Below, piece after piece: positions 8,216 through 15,802 of a stretch of DNA of 25,561 bases (position 1 is the stretch's first letter; each line of letters begins with the position of its first letter). The position numbers and the translations under genes were made by a program. The notes under the pieces were generated by a model that saw only the letters and a program-made list of their open reading frames with translations, had not been told where the DNA came from and searched no databases. Location of the stretch: NCBI GenBank assembly GCA_904501975.1, contig CAJGCZ010000033.1, positions 1 through 25,561 of the forward strand, in the 5' to 3' direction. This DNA comes from an uncultured Akkermansia sp. GTDB lineage: Bacteria; Verrucomicrobiota; Verrucomicrobiia; Verrucomicrobiales; Akkermansiaceae.

Positions 8216-9171
8216 CCTCACACCAAGCAATCGGCGGATATTTTGAGCTGGAGCTCCCTCAAAAGGCGGAGTTCCATCCGAATGCCATAGCTCTCAATAC
8301 AGCTCGCAATTGCTTGGAATATGTCCTTATAACCAAGAGGTACAAAAAAGTATACATACCAAGGTATACTTGTGCGGTTATTCTTGAACCTTTCGCAAAA
8401 CATGGTATTGAATACGAGTTTTATCCGATTAACGACCGGTTAGAACCACAGGTGCTTCCTGATTTACAACAAAGCGAAGCCTTTCTCTACACCAATTATT
8501 ACGGGCTGAAGCAAAACGTGGTACACAAGCTGGTAGAGCGATATGGTGATAAAATTATCATCGACAATGCCCAAGCGTTCTTTGCCCCACCTATACAAGG
8601 GATTGATACCTTTTATTCACCTCGCAAATTCTTCGGTGTTCCGGATGGAGGATATCTGTATACGACGGCTACGCCTTTGACCGATTTACCAAGAGATATC
8701 TCTTGGACCCGAATGCAACAACTCTTACAGCGAATAGATGAAAGCGCTGAGGTGGGATACCATCATTTTCGCAAGAATAGCGAAGCTTTGGTAAACGCAC
8801 CTATCCTGCGCATGTCAAAGTTAACGCAGAGAATCTTGCGCAGCATCGACTACGAGCACGCTAAAGAACAAAGACTCAAAAATTACCAAGTACTTCATAG
8901 CGCTCTCAAAAGCCTCAATTTGCTTCATCTCGAACTAGGCTGCGATGATGTACCCATGGTCTACCCGTTCAAGACAACGGATGAAACCCTACGCCAACGC
9001 CTCATCAACAACCGTATCTTCGTAGCTACGTATTGGCCTAACGTCCTTCAGTGGAGTCCGGAAAATTCCACCGAAAACCAACTTGTTAAACAACTCATTC
9101 CATTGCCTATCGATCAACGATACAACGAGACCGATATGCAAACAATCATCAACACAATATACTCATTATGA
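8212..9171 (+). CDS. DegT-like PLP-fold protein, second and shorter copy
   Basis: A 319-aa protein, some 50 aa shorter than standard DegT enzymes and only distantly similar to its neighbour. The fold type I landmarks are there: D118 in IIIDNAQAF and K139 in FYSPRKFFGVPDGG, so PLP binding is likely retained. The region just after that lysine differs from sugar aminotransferases, so the reaction is open. Similar short DegT-like proteins are, from memory, common in polysaccharide loci without an assigned reaction. It starts inside the previous gene's stop (ATGA, 4-nt overlap) and its own stop overlaps the next start the same way, so translation is probably coupled. From this gene on, base composition turns AT-rich, which marks the start of the variable cassette. 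Confidence 0.75.
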   Translation: MTSHQAIGGYFELELPQKAEFHPNAIALNTARNCLEYVLITKRYKKVYIPRYTCAVILEPFAKHGIEYEFYPINDRLEPQVLPDLQQSEAFLYTNYYGLKQNVVHKLVERYGDKIIIDNAQAFFAPPIQGIDTFYSPRKFFGVPDGGYLYTTATPLTDLPRDISWTRMQQLLQRIDESAEVGYHHFRKNSEALVNAPILRMSKLTQRILRSIDYEHAKEQRLKNYQVLHSALKSLNLLHLELGCDDVPMVYPFKTTDETLRQRLINNRIFVATYWPNVLQWSPENSTENQLVKQLIPLPIDQRYNETDMQTIINTIYSL

Positions 9172-9830
9172 AAGTCATCATTATTGGAGGGCGAGGAACG
9201 CCTACAGTTATCGCGGATCAAATGACCGATGCGCATGAGCGTTTTGGCATGGATATAGAAGTGCTGGGCTTTGCTTTGGACGATCTCAGCGGAGGTAATA
9301 GCATTTCAGGATATCCTATCTTATGTGGCATCCGCGAATTGCATGAAAAATACGGTAAATATGATGATGTGCGTTATGTATACAATTTATACCGTTCGGA
9401 TGTTATTCAAGAACGGACAAATCTTTTATACAGTCTAAACTTCCCTATACAAAGGTTTTGTAATTTTGTACACCCTTCCGTCATGTTAGCACGATCCGCA
9501 CAAATGGGATTTGGTAACATTTTATTGGCTAATGTTGTAATTAACAGCAACGTAATTTTGGGAAACTTCAATACCTTCAATTCAGGAACTCTTGTTGGTC
9601 ACGATACAGTTATTGGTAATAATAACTTTTTTGCAGCTCAAGTATGCGTTGGTTCCAATCTAAAGATAGGTAACATGAACTTTGTAGGCCTTAACTCTTC
9701 ACTGAAAAATTTTATTACAATAGGAAACGTCAACCTTGTGGGAATGGCTTCCAATGTCACAAAGAATCTTGATAATAATATGACCGTAGTCGGTAATCCT
9801 GCACGACCTCTTGTAAAATCTAATAAATAA
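9168..9830 (+). CDS. PglD/NeuD-type sugar acyltransferase (left-handed beta-helix)
   Basis: Acyl-CoA-dependent acyltransferase of the sialic-acid O-acetyltransferase / PglD N-acetyltransferase type. The N-terminal Rossmann-like sugar-nucleotide domain starts with VIIIGGRGTP. The C-terminal half is hexapeptide repeats (about 113-215, for example NVVINSNVILGN and GTLVGHDTVIGNNN). H145 in LVGHD fits the catalytic base. Length of 220 aa is typical. Coupled to the two aminotransferases by a 4-nt overlap, it most likely acylates the amino group they install. The acyl group need not be acetyl given the CoA-ester enzymes encoded nearby (inference). Confidence 0.88.
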   Translation: MKVIIIGGRGTPTVIADQMTDAHERFGMDIEVLGFALDDLSGGNSISGYPILCGIRELHEKYGKYDDVRYVYNLYRSDVIQERTNLLYSLNFPIQRFCNFVHPSVMLARSAQMGFGNILLANVVINSNVILGNFNTFNSGTLVGHDTVIGNNNFFAAQVCVGSNLKIGNMNFVGLNSSLKNFITIGNVNLVGMASNVTKNLDNNMTVVGNPARPLVKSNK

Positions 9831-9838
9831 ATACCTTT

Positions 9839-9970
9839 ATGATTACAATCTCTCCCATTCGATTAGAAAGCAATGAACACAAATCTACGATTAACACAAC
9901 GTGTGTATCGGAATCATTACATGAAGACATTTTTTTTGAAACAGAAAAAGAAATTACGACCATTTTATGA
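9839..9970 (+). pseudogene. Truncated 5' copy of the downstream PP-loop gene
   Basis: A 43-codon ORF whose protein begins MITIS and contains EDIFFETEKEI. The intact PP-loop protein at 10089 begins MITIS and contains SEIFFETDIQY at about the same distance. The DNA also matches at both places (ATGATTAC...; ATTTTTTTTGAAAC) with substitutions between, so this is a diverged paralogue and not a recent duplication. It stops at 9968-9970, far before the PP-loop motif. It is probably the relic of a second gene lost by deletion; a functional small protein is possible but less likely. Confidence 0.6.
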
Positions 9971-10077
9971 ATGAAATATGGTCGTTATTTAGAGAACAAG
10001 GAAACCAACTTACACCGTGGCAATACGCGTCAAATTTTGTTAAAAACATTCTCTATAAGTTTGGCATAAAACTTTAA
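9967..10077 (+). CDS. Small ORF or 3' scrap of an unknown gene (36 aa)
   Basis: Its ATG overlaps the stop of the truncated copy (ATGA) and it ends 11 nt before the PP-loop start. The peptide contains SLFREQG and ends YKFGIKL; I do not recognise it. Its position between a 5' fragment and an intact gene suggests it is the 3' end of whatever gene was deleted here, but a real micro-ORF is not excluded. A second overlapping frame from 9971 (32 codons) is equally open, which argues for caution. Confidence 0.25.
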   Translation: MNEIWSLFREQGNQLTPWQYASNFVKNILYKFGIKL

Positions 10078-10088
10078 TTTAGTAAGTT

Positions 10089-11255
10089 ATGATTACCATA
10101 TCCAATCCCGTATATACTGAATCCGCTACATGTGCCCGCATCTCAGCTTCTGTAGAAATCTCCGCTAATCATAAATCTGAGATTTTTTTTGAAACTGATA
10201 TACAATATGGTTCATATTTGACACATGAGGTTTCAGATGCATTTGTTCTAGCTGTTCTTTTACCAGCGTTAGTTACCCAACAAGGTATTGTTGTAGAGAC
10301 AATATCCGACCATTTATATTACCATTTCAAAACCATCGTTTATCTTTTAGGAAAAGCATTTGAATGCAATCCAATAAAGCTTCAGGCTAAAGAGATTATC
10401 CACACTAATTTCTCACCACACGCCGTTGGAACAGGTTTTTCAGGAGGTATTGATTCGCTTTGTACATACATTAATCACACATCTGAAGAGTGCCCCTCAA
10501 CTCTCAGAATTACGCATCTAGCGCTTTTCAATGTTGGGGCCTACGGAAATAACTACAACCAATCCTACCTTGATTTTTCTAAAGATCTTGAACGGGCTCA
10601 AATCTTTGCTAAAGAAGTTGGCAAACCTCTGGTTTACATTAATTCGAACATTTCAACTTTGTATACACATGAGAAAATTGTATTCTATTCTCTACGTTCT
10701 ACACTAAGTTTAGCAATGGGAATATTAGCTCTTCAGAAGTTATTCCGAACTTATTACATTTCTTCTACTGGAACAATTGATGACTTTAGACTTTCGAAAT
10801 TAGATCAATACTATTATGAGAGTGCTCTCGTTCAACGGCTTGGAAACCAACACTTGGATATATTCATCTCTGAGCACGATATAAATCGAGTAGAAAAAAC
10901 ACGTATTTTAATTGAATCTCCTCTCGCACAAAAATACTTATATGTATGCGCAGCCGACATATACAATTCAAAAAGAGGCACTAATTTCAAAAAGGATACG
11001 AGTCCTAACTGTTGCGAATGCATCAAATGCACCAGAACATTACTGGCCTTGGATTTTATGGGGGCCTTAGATAAATTTTCAGACAGATTTGATCTACATA
11101 AATGGCTCAAAGTGAGAGACCAAGAAATAGCTCGCATGTTTATCAGAAAAGAAAGAGATCACTTTGCCGCCGAAAACTGGGAATTATATACACTCTCTGG
11201 GGGATACATTACTCCAGAACAAAAAACTATAATAAATCAAGGAAATCTGAGATAA
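10089..11255 (+). CDS. PP-loop ATP pyrophosphatase-like protein (ExsB/QueC-related)
   Basis: A 388-aa protein with the PP-loop signature SGGIDS at residues 118-123 (TGFSGGIDSLCTY). This motif binds ATP and adenylates a substrate in QueC, asparagine synthetase and sugar amidotransferases such as WbpG. Near the C terminus a cysteine cluster CCECIKC (C308/C309, C311, C314) is followed by TRTLLALDFMGALDKF. The C-x2-C-x2-C-x-R-T arrangement suggests a zinc or Fe-S site and is, from memory, found in uncharacterised PP-loop proteins of biosynthetic clusters. The N-terminal 110 residues match no family I know. Its role here could be adenylation for amide or amidine formation on a sugar, or modification of a small molecule; this is inference. 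AT-rich, and a broken paralogue lies just upstream. Confidence 0.72.
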   Translation: MITISNPVYTESATCARISASVEISANHKSEIFFETDIQYGSYLTHEVSDAFVLAVLLPALVTQQGIVVETISDHLYYHFKTIVYLLGKAFECNPIKLQAKEIIHTNFSPHAVGTGFSGGIDSLCTYINHTSEECPSTLRITHLALFNVGAYGNNYNQSYLDFSKDLERAQIFAKEVGKPLVYINSNISTLYTHEKIVFYSLRSTLSLAMGILALQKLFRTYYISSTGTIDDFRLSKLDQYYYESALVQRLGNQHLDIFISEHDINRVEKTRILIESPLAQKYLYVCAADIYNSKRGTNFKKDTSPNCCECIKCTRTLLALDFMGALDKFSDRFDLHKWLKVRDQEIARMFIRKERDHFAAENWELYTLSGGYITPEQKTIINQGNLR

Positions 11256-11394
11256 AAAATGACGGATATTTCTCTTTGAGCAGATACGCTTCCTGTAATG
11301 GTTGATTGATTTGTAGTATCTTATCCAACTCTTCTGTACAATCTGACGCAGAGGTGCGCCAGCCCTTCATCTCAAGAGCCGGTATTATTTTCAT
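11227..11394 (-). pseudogene. Transposase fragment, possibly ISL3 family
   Basis: A 55-codon minus-strand frame whose last codons overlap the PP-loop gene's 3' end. Its peptide contains KILQINQPLQEAYLLKEKY, which resembles the LNKPL-x-x-AYxxKE-x-L segment I remember from ISL3-family transposases. No other part of such a transposase is seen. Identification rests on that one segment, so it is tentative. It explains part of the gene-free stretch 11256-11567. Confidence 0.38.
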
Positions 11395-11439
11395 TCCAAC
11401 CACATATTACCTCAACTCTTGGTGGTTGGCGCACCTCTG
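11349..11439. repeat. Nested and competing inverted repeats between PP-loop and CitE genes
   Basis: Outer arms: 11349-11364 CAGAGGTGCGCCAGCC and 11424-11439, whose reverse complement is CAGAGGTGCGCCAACC (15 of 16 match). An inner perfect pair is CCAACCAC at 11396-11403 and GTGGTTGG at 11422-11429. The right inner arm overlaps the right outer arm, so the two hairpins exclude each other. The core GAGGTGCGCC also occurs at the outer edge of the IS3 remnant (16967-16976). It may be a degenerate transposon end or a terminator-like structure between convergent genes. Confidence 0.6.
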
Positions 11440-11567
11440 TACGCCATTCGCGCGACTTTTTTAACGCAGTGCCATTTTTCCTCTAAATTCCAATTTATCA
11501 CGATGTTTGAAATCAAATGTAAGCTTAAACATAGCATTTTCTTCCAAATGTTTAAACCTATGGAGTC

Positions 11568-12458
11568 CTATTTTTCTACTCGTGAATTTATCATCTCGTA
11601 TTTTCGTAAGATATTTCGAGCCATCTTTACCATGGGAGGCCCGATAAACTTTCCATTTTTTACTGCAACTCCGGCACCTGAAGCAGCAGCATCTTCAGCT
11701 AATTGCAGCATTTCTGTTGCCCATGCAATCTCTTCCTGAGATGGCGAATAATATTGATGCACTAAGGGAAGCTCTTTGGGGCTGAGTACCAGCATTCCCT
11801 CAAATCCCAGGTTTTTCCCCAGTATTAAGTTACGCTCCAAATCTTCCAAATCATGCACTCTTATATGCACGGTATCTATAGGCAAAACACCACAACTGCG
11901 AGCACCAATACTGATAAGATTTCGCGCGGTCATGATGCTCACACCTTCGTGATCATGTTTACCTTGCATGTCAGTAACATAATCCTCGCAGCCAAAAGCA
12001 ACGGCGATAACGCGATCCGAAGCGGAACAAATATCTTTAATGTTAATGACCGCACCGGCTGTCTCTATAAGAGGAATTATTTTAAAGGTGCCGATAGGAT
12101 ATCCTTTCTCGTACTCAATCGTTTCCAAGAGTTTACCGAAGAAGTAAATATCTTGTCCACAGGTTGCTTTCGGATACATAAACCCGTGAATACCCGGCAC
12201 AGTTAACTGAGTTGCGTCCCTCAACAGTTCGCCACTCTCGCGATCATTCACTCGGGGGAAAAGCATCTTCCCATTTAAATCCGAACGCTGAGCAAAAGCA
12301 ATAATGTTATCACGCGCAGTTTGCTTCAACGGAGGAGGTACCGAATCCTCAACATCCAACAACAGTACATCTGCCTCGCGTCGTACGGCACTATCCAACA
12401 ACTTTTCATTATGCGCAGGCACAAACATCAAACTGCGCATCAGATACACCTCATTCAT
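11568..12458 (-). CDS. CitE-like HpcH/HpaI-family CoA-ester lyase
   Basis: A 296-aa TIM-barrel lyase of the CitE / malyl-CoA / citramalyl-CoA group, which make or cleave 3-hydroxyacyl-CoA esters (for example acetyl-CoA plus glyoxylate or pyruvate). Typical stretches are RSLMFVPAHNEKLL at the N terminus, LLLDVEDSVPP (DxED at 35-38), R69 in PRVND, E132 in PLIETAGAV and E158-D159 in FGCEDYVTD for the Mg site, and GFEGMLVLSPKEL. It is not an ordinary citrate lyase subunit because no citC, citD or citF is present. It is translationally coupled to the MaoC gene (TAATG, 1-nt overlap). This MaoC + CitE pairing resembles hydratase/lyase pairs of itaconate (RipB/RipC) or mesaconyl-CoA metabolism. Its place in a polysaccharide locus suggests synthesis of an acyl donor (inference). 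Confidence 0.85.
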   Translation of the reverse strand: MNEVYLMRSLMFVPAHNEKLLDSAVRREADVLLLDVEDSVPPPLKQTARDNIIAFAQRSDLNGKMLFPRVNDRESGELLRDATQLTVPGIHGFMYPKATCGQDIYFFGKLLETIEYEKGYPIGTFKIIPLIETAGAVINIKDICSASDRVIAVAFGCEDYVTDMQGKHDHEGVSIMTARNLISIGARSCGVLPIDTVHIRVHDLEDLERNLILGKNLGFEGMLVLSPKELPLVHQYYSPSQEEIAWATEMLQLAEDAAASGAGVAVKNGKFIGPPMVKMARNILRKYEMINSRVEK

Positions 12459-12919
12459 TATGCGTTATTCTTTTTGATTAAAACGTGACGACGGAAGGAA
12501 AGCACATCAACTCCATGCTGATTACTTGCTATGGATTCCACGTGAATAATGCCTCTATCCGGCTTACTTTGACTTTCTCTCTTATCCAGCACGCGAGTTC
12601 GCACGTATATTGTATCGTTAACGAACACGGGATTCAGATGCTTTACTTCATCATAACCTAAATTCGCTATAGCCTTACCACTAATATCCGGGACTGTAAT
12701 TCCGACAGCCAATGAAAAAACCAATGTCCCGACTACCAAAACGCGACCATGCTGATTTTTATCAGCATAATCAATGTTAGTGTGAACCGGATGATGATTC
12801 ATCGTCAGCAAGGAAAAAAAGTTATTATCACTTTCAAAAATAGTTTTTGAGAGCGCGTGTACAATTTCCCCTCCTACCTCGAAATCCTCGAAATACAAAC
12901 CTAAGACAGACTGTTTCAT
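12458..12919 (-). CDS. MaoC-type (R)-hydratase/dehydratase of acyl-CoA
   Basis: A 153-aa hot-dog-fold protein. The hydratase-2 signature region reads FFSLLTMNHHPVHTN (34-48). The histidine H46 is present, but the position usually held by catalytic Asp (G-D-x-N-P-x-H) is N41, with H43 for the usual Asn. I recall a TMN-x-x-P-[LIV]-H variant in MaoC proteins that pair with CitE-type lyases, but cannot check it. The expected activity is reversible hydration of an enoyl-CoA such as mesaconyl- or itaconyl-CoA. It starts 11 nt after a near-perfect promoter and overlaps citE-like by one base, so the two form their own unit, separate from the ATP-grasp gene upstream. Confidence 0.82.
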   Translation of the reverse strand: MKQSVLGLYFEDFEVGGEIVHALSKTIFESDNNFFSLLTMNHHPVHTNIDYADKNQHGRVLVVGTLVFSLAVGITVPDISGKAIANLGYDEVKHLNPVFVNDTIYVRTRVLDKRESQSKPDRGIIHVESIASNQHGVDVLSFRRHVLIKKNNA

Positions 12920-12930
12920 TTCTGCTACGG

Positions 12931-12959
12931 ATTATAGCAAGTTGAAGAGTCTACGTCAA
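12931..12959 (-). promoter_or_regulatory. Strong promoter of the MaoC-CitE operon
   Basis: On the minus strand TTGACG (12959-12954), a 17-nt spacer and a perfect TATAAT (12936-12931). Eleven bases separate the -10 from the MaoC ATG, predicting a leader of about 4-5 nt with no ribosome-binding site. It lies in the 91-nt gap after the ATP-grasp gene. Confidence 0.7.
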
Positions 12960-13010
12960 TATACATTCACGTCATTTACATCTTGCACCCCCAAAACACA
13001 ATCTTCATTT

Positions 13011-14222
13011 TTAAGAACCTTTGATGCTGACCGATTTTGCAACATTGTTGATGATATAGTCAATTTGTTCAGCACACTCGCAACGTACAATCACAGTACC
13101 GATAGAATCATTAGCACCTCTGAAAGCGCGTATATAATCTCCTTTATTTACGACAATATCAACGGAGACTATATGACTCTCCACTGATTTATCGAACTGC
13201 ACCTCATCATAATTTTTGTCCTTATCAGAGTGCAACATTAAGATTGCCCAAAATCCATCATAATTACAACTTCTGATATTTTCCGGAGGCATCCCCATAC
13301 ATACACGAACAGCATTCTTGATAAGATTTACACCGGTTGCCATGTGCAAAACCTCTGATAAACGATTGCCACCACCACGTGGAGACACCTCCATGATGTA
13401 CACCTTACCATTTACTCCGACTCGCGCCTCAATATTAAAAACGCCATTCTTCATTTTCAGCATGGAAATAAGCCGCTGAAGCTCACTTTGAAGTTCTTCT
13501 TGCTTATCCAAAGCCATGGATGAAGGCCAACTGTGGGCGGAAGGAACGTATGGATTCGGGGATTTTTCATCAAAGTATTGATTGTCGAAAGAAAAGAATT
13601 TGAACTCTCCATCAACAACAAAACTATCCGAACCCGTTGTGTGTCCTAATTTCTCAATAAACTCTTCAATAATAAACGAACCGGAGAGAGAATTCTGCAT
13701 AGCGGTTTGGCATGCAGCCTCCAATTCTCGGTACGAATTTACTCTTGTTACGCCTTTGCTGCCCGCTGCATCAGTTGGCTTGACAATTGCGGGATATGTA
13801 TAATTTTCCGCAGCAGTCATAGCTGCATCAACCGAATCAAACCCATAAGACCACGGACAATTAAAACCATGATTTCTCAAGAATTCGCGAAACCGAGCTT
13901 TGTCTTGCAAAATGCATACGGATTCATACGGACCAAAAGAAGGTAGCCCCATTTGCTCCTGTACATATGCAGCAGTCACCACACCGGGGTCCACAGCAAA
14001 AGACATAATGCCGTCAATTTGGAGCTCCTGTGCCAGCTTCAGTACGGCTTCTTTATCAATGATGCTGACATTGTGATATTCATCAGAATATTTGTGAGCT
14101 ATGTTATCCGGGAGATAATCACATGTAATCACATGTAATCCTAATTCATGAGCAGCTTCAATAACGGGAATCAGGTAACGTAACCCTCCCAGCAACATTA
14201 TCTTTTTCTTCTTCTCAGCCAT
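13011..14222 (-). CDS. ATP-grasp carboxylate-amine ligase-like protein
   Basis: A 403-aa ATP-grasp protein. It has an N-terminal pre-ATP-grasp Rossmann domain (IMLLGGLRYLIPVIEAA), then YPAIVKPTDAAGSKGV (143-158; K148 and the glycine-rich loop), IIEEFIE (184-190), and the metal/ATP site NIEARVG...YIMEVSPRGGGN (263-286). The family activates a carboxylate as acyl phosphate and joins it to an amine, thiol or alcohol. The look is that of the PurK/CarB/biotin-carboxylase-like group in polysaccharide and natural-product loci, and no specific reaction can be assigned. It could amidate a uronic acid or couple an amino acid or hydroxy acid to the amino sugar (inference). It shares a 98-bp divergent promoter region with wzx. 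No Shine-Dalgarno sequence. Confidence 0.83.
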   Translation of the reverse strand: MAEKKKKIMLLGGLRYLIPVIEAAHELGLHVITCDYLPDNIAHKYSDEYHNVSIIDKEAVLKLAQELQIDGIMSFAVDPGVVTAAYVQEQMGLPSFGPYESVCILQDKARFREFLRNHGFNCPWSYGFDSVDAAMTAAENYTYPAIVKPTDAAGSKGVTRVNSYRELEAACQTAMQNSLSGSFIIEEFIEKLGHTTGSDSFVVDGEFKFFSFDNQYFDEKSPNPYVPSAHSWPSSMALDKQEELQSELQRLISMLKMKNGVFNIEARVGVNGKVYIMEVSPRGGGNRLSEVLHMATGVNLIKNAVRVCMGMPPENIRSCNYDGFWAILMLHSDKDKNYDEVQFDKSVESHIVSVDIVVNKGDYIRAFRGANDSIGTVIVRCECAEQIDYIINNVAKSVSIKGS

Positions 14223-14239
14223 ACGCTTTTGCCAAGCTC

Positions 14240-14269
14240 AATATAGCACAATATACATACTGAAGACAA
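14240..14269 (-). promoter_or_regulatory. Candidate promoter of the ATP-grasp gene
   Basis: On the minus strand TTGTCT (14269-14264), an 18-nt spacer and TATATT (14245-14240), 17 nt before the ATG at 14222. It stands back-to-back with the wzx promoter: their -35 boxes are only 11 nt apart, so one bound factor could affect both. Confidence 0.45.
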
Positions 14270-14280
14270 GCTCAAAGTTC

Positions 14281-14309
14281 TTGACAGAAAACACATGTAA
14301 AGTTATACT
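14281..14309 (+). promoter_or_regulatory. Strong promoter of wzx
   Basis: A perfect TTGACA (14281-14286), a 17-nt spacer and TATACT (14304-14309). The ATG at 14321 is 11 nt past the -10, so the leader should be about 4-5 nt. Confidence 0.68.
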
Positions 14310-14320
14310 TCCTGCGGAAC

Positions 14321-15802
14321 ATGGGACGCGTCGCCAAAGAGACCTTTAACGGCATGAAGTGGATGTTGTTGCAAAAATGCACACTCCAACCTCTTCAGCT
14401 GGTATTCATGATGTTTCTGGCTCGCCTTGTCACCCCTGAAGAAATTGGCATATTGGGACTTACTGCCATTTTCTTTGCGATTGCCGGTAGTTTAGCCAGC
14501 TGCGGGTTTGGCTCTGCACTCATCCGAAAACAAGACCGCACAGAAGAAGACATTAACACCATGTTTTGGTTCAATGCCGGAATGAGTTTATTAATGGGCA
14601 TTACCCTTTTTCTCTGTGCCCCTCTATTCGTTAATTTCTTCCATCAACCGGCACTCTTATGGTTAACGCGTGCCTCCGCATGCATGATGTTTTTCAACTC
14701 GCTGGGTAGTGTGCATTTCACCTTATACAGTTGTAGGCGAGATTTTAAGACTCCGGCTATCATACAAACATGTGTTGCCATACTTTCCATGCCACTGTGC
14801 ATAGGCTTAGCCTACGCCGGTTGGGGTTCATGGTCTATTATGACGCAAGGTATTTTCAGCGGTCTTACTACGCTCGTAACTATATGGATTGTGTCGCCAT
14901 GGAAACCTCGCTTCATATTTTCTCGCAAATCATTCCGAGAAATGTTCAGTTACGGCTCGAAACTGGCACTTTCCGGCCTACTGGACACAGGATTCATGAA
15001 CGTAAGAAGCCTTATTATCGGCAGGTTTTACTCACCTGCTGATTTGGCTTATTACGATAGAGGGCGCCACCTTGCGGCAATGTTACCCACGACCATCTGC
15101 GGAATGCTGGGTAACGTTACTTTTCCCATCTTGGCAACCTTGCAAGATGATCCGGAACGGTTGAAACATATCTACCGTAAATACGTTCGACTTTTTACTC
15201 TCTCCATAACCTGGTTTTGCCTCTGCATGGCAGCATACGCCAAACCTTTTGTTGCCGTTGTTTATGGACCGCAGTGGGAGGCAGCCGTTACATTTACCCA
15301 ACTTGTCTGCTTTACATTCAGTATTTATCACTTACAAGTGATTAACCTGAATCTTCTACAAGTACTGGGAAGGTCCGACCTATTCTTGCGACTCGAAATC
15401 ATTAAAAAAGTACTAAGTCTCTCCGTAATGATTTACTGCGCCACTATCAGCGTGGTAGCCATGTGCCTCGGTGCAGTAGTATGTTCATACATCTGCTTAT
15501 ACATCAATTCGTACTTTACCAAGCGCCTGATTAATATGACCATCTGGCAGCAGCTCATGGATTACACCCCTTTGTTTCTTCTTGCCTTTGCCACAACTTG
15601 GATACCGGCATACTTTGTCACGCAACTTCCCATTTGGCCGATTGCACAGCTGGCAATAGGTGGGATATCATCAGCTCTTCTCTACTTCGTTATTCTTTAC
15701 ATCACGAAAAATGAAAGTCTTAACGATACTTTAAAACTTATACAACCAAGAATACCTACCCAATTTATAAAAAAAAGAGTCCAAACATTGATTCGATTTT
15801 AA
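14321..15802 (+). CDS. wzx: Wzx-type polysaccharide/lipid-linked oligosaccharide flippase
   Basis: A 493-aa integral membrane protein of the MOP superfamily (PST/Wzx branch) that flips undecaprenyl-linked repeat units across the inner membrane. The N-terminal motif is typical (KETFNGMKWMLLQK, then FLARLVTPEEIGILGL). Around a dozen hydrophobic segments follow through to about residue 460, ending in a basic tail (KKRVQTLIRF). The stretch LIIGRFYSPADLAYYDRG at about 230-250 is characteristic of this branch. Its stop overlaps the stop of the convergent GT2 gene by 4 nt (15799-15802), so no terminator fits between them and opposing transcription is expected. No wzy polymerase is in the window. Confidence 0.9.
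   Translation: MGRVAKETFNGMKWMLLQKCTLQPLQLVFMMFLARLVTPEEIGILGLTAIFFAIAGSLASCGFGSALIRKQDRTEEDINTMFWFNAGMSLLMGITLFLCAPLFVNFFHQPALLWLTRASACMMFFNSLGSVHFTLYSCRRDFKTPAIIQTCVAILSMPLCIGLAYAGWGSWSIMTQGIFSGLTTLVTIWIVSPWKPRFIFSRKSFREMFSYGSKLALSGLLDTGFMNVRSLIIGRFYSPADLAYYDRGRHLAAMLPTTICGMLGNVTFPILATLQDDPERLKHIYRKYVRLFTLSITWFCLCMAAYAKPFVAVVYGPQWEAAVTFTQLVCFTFSIYHLQVINLNLLQVLGRSDLFLRLEIIKKVLSLSVMIYCATISVVAMCLGAVVCSYICLYINSYFTKRLINMTIWQQLMDYTPLFLLAFATTWIPAYFVTQLPIWPIAQLAIGGISSALLYFVILYITKNESLNDTLKLIQPRIPTQFIKKRVQTLIRF

Noticed and set aside
11456..11567. Minus-strand open frame after the CitE stop, containing FKHLEENAMFKL and ending MALR
   Set aside because: No supported start codon and it overlaps citE in another frame; possibly a gene scrap but too weak to call.
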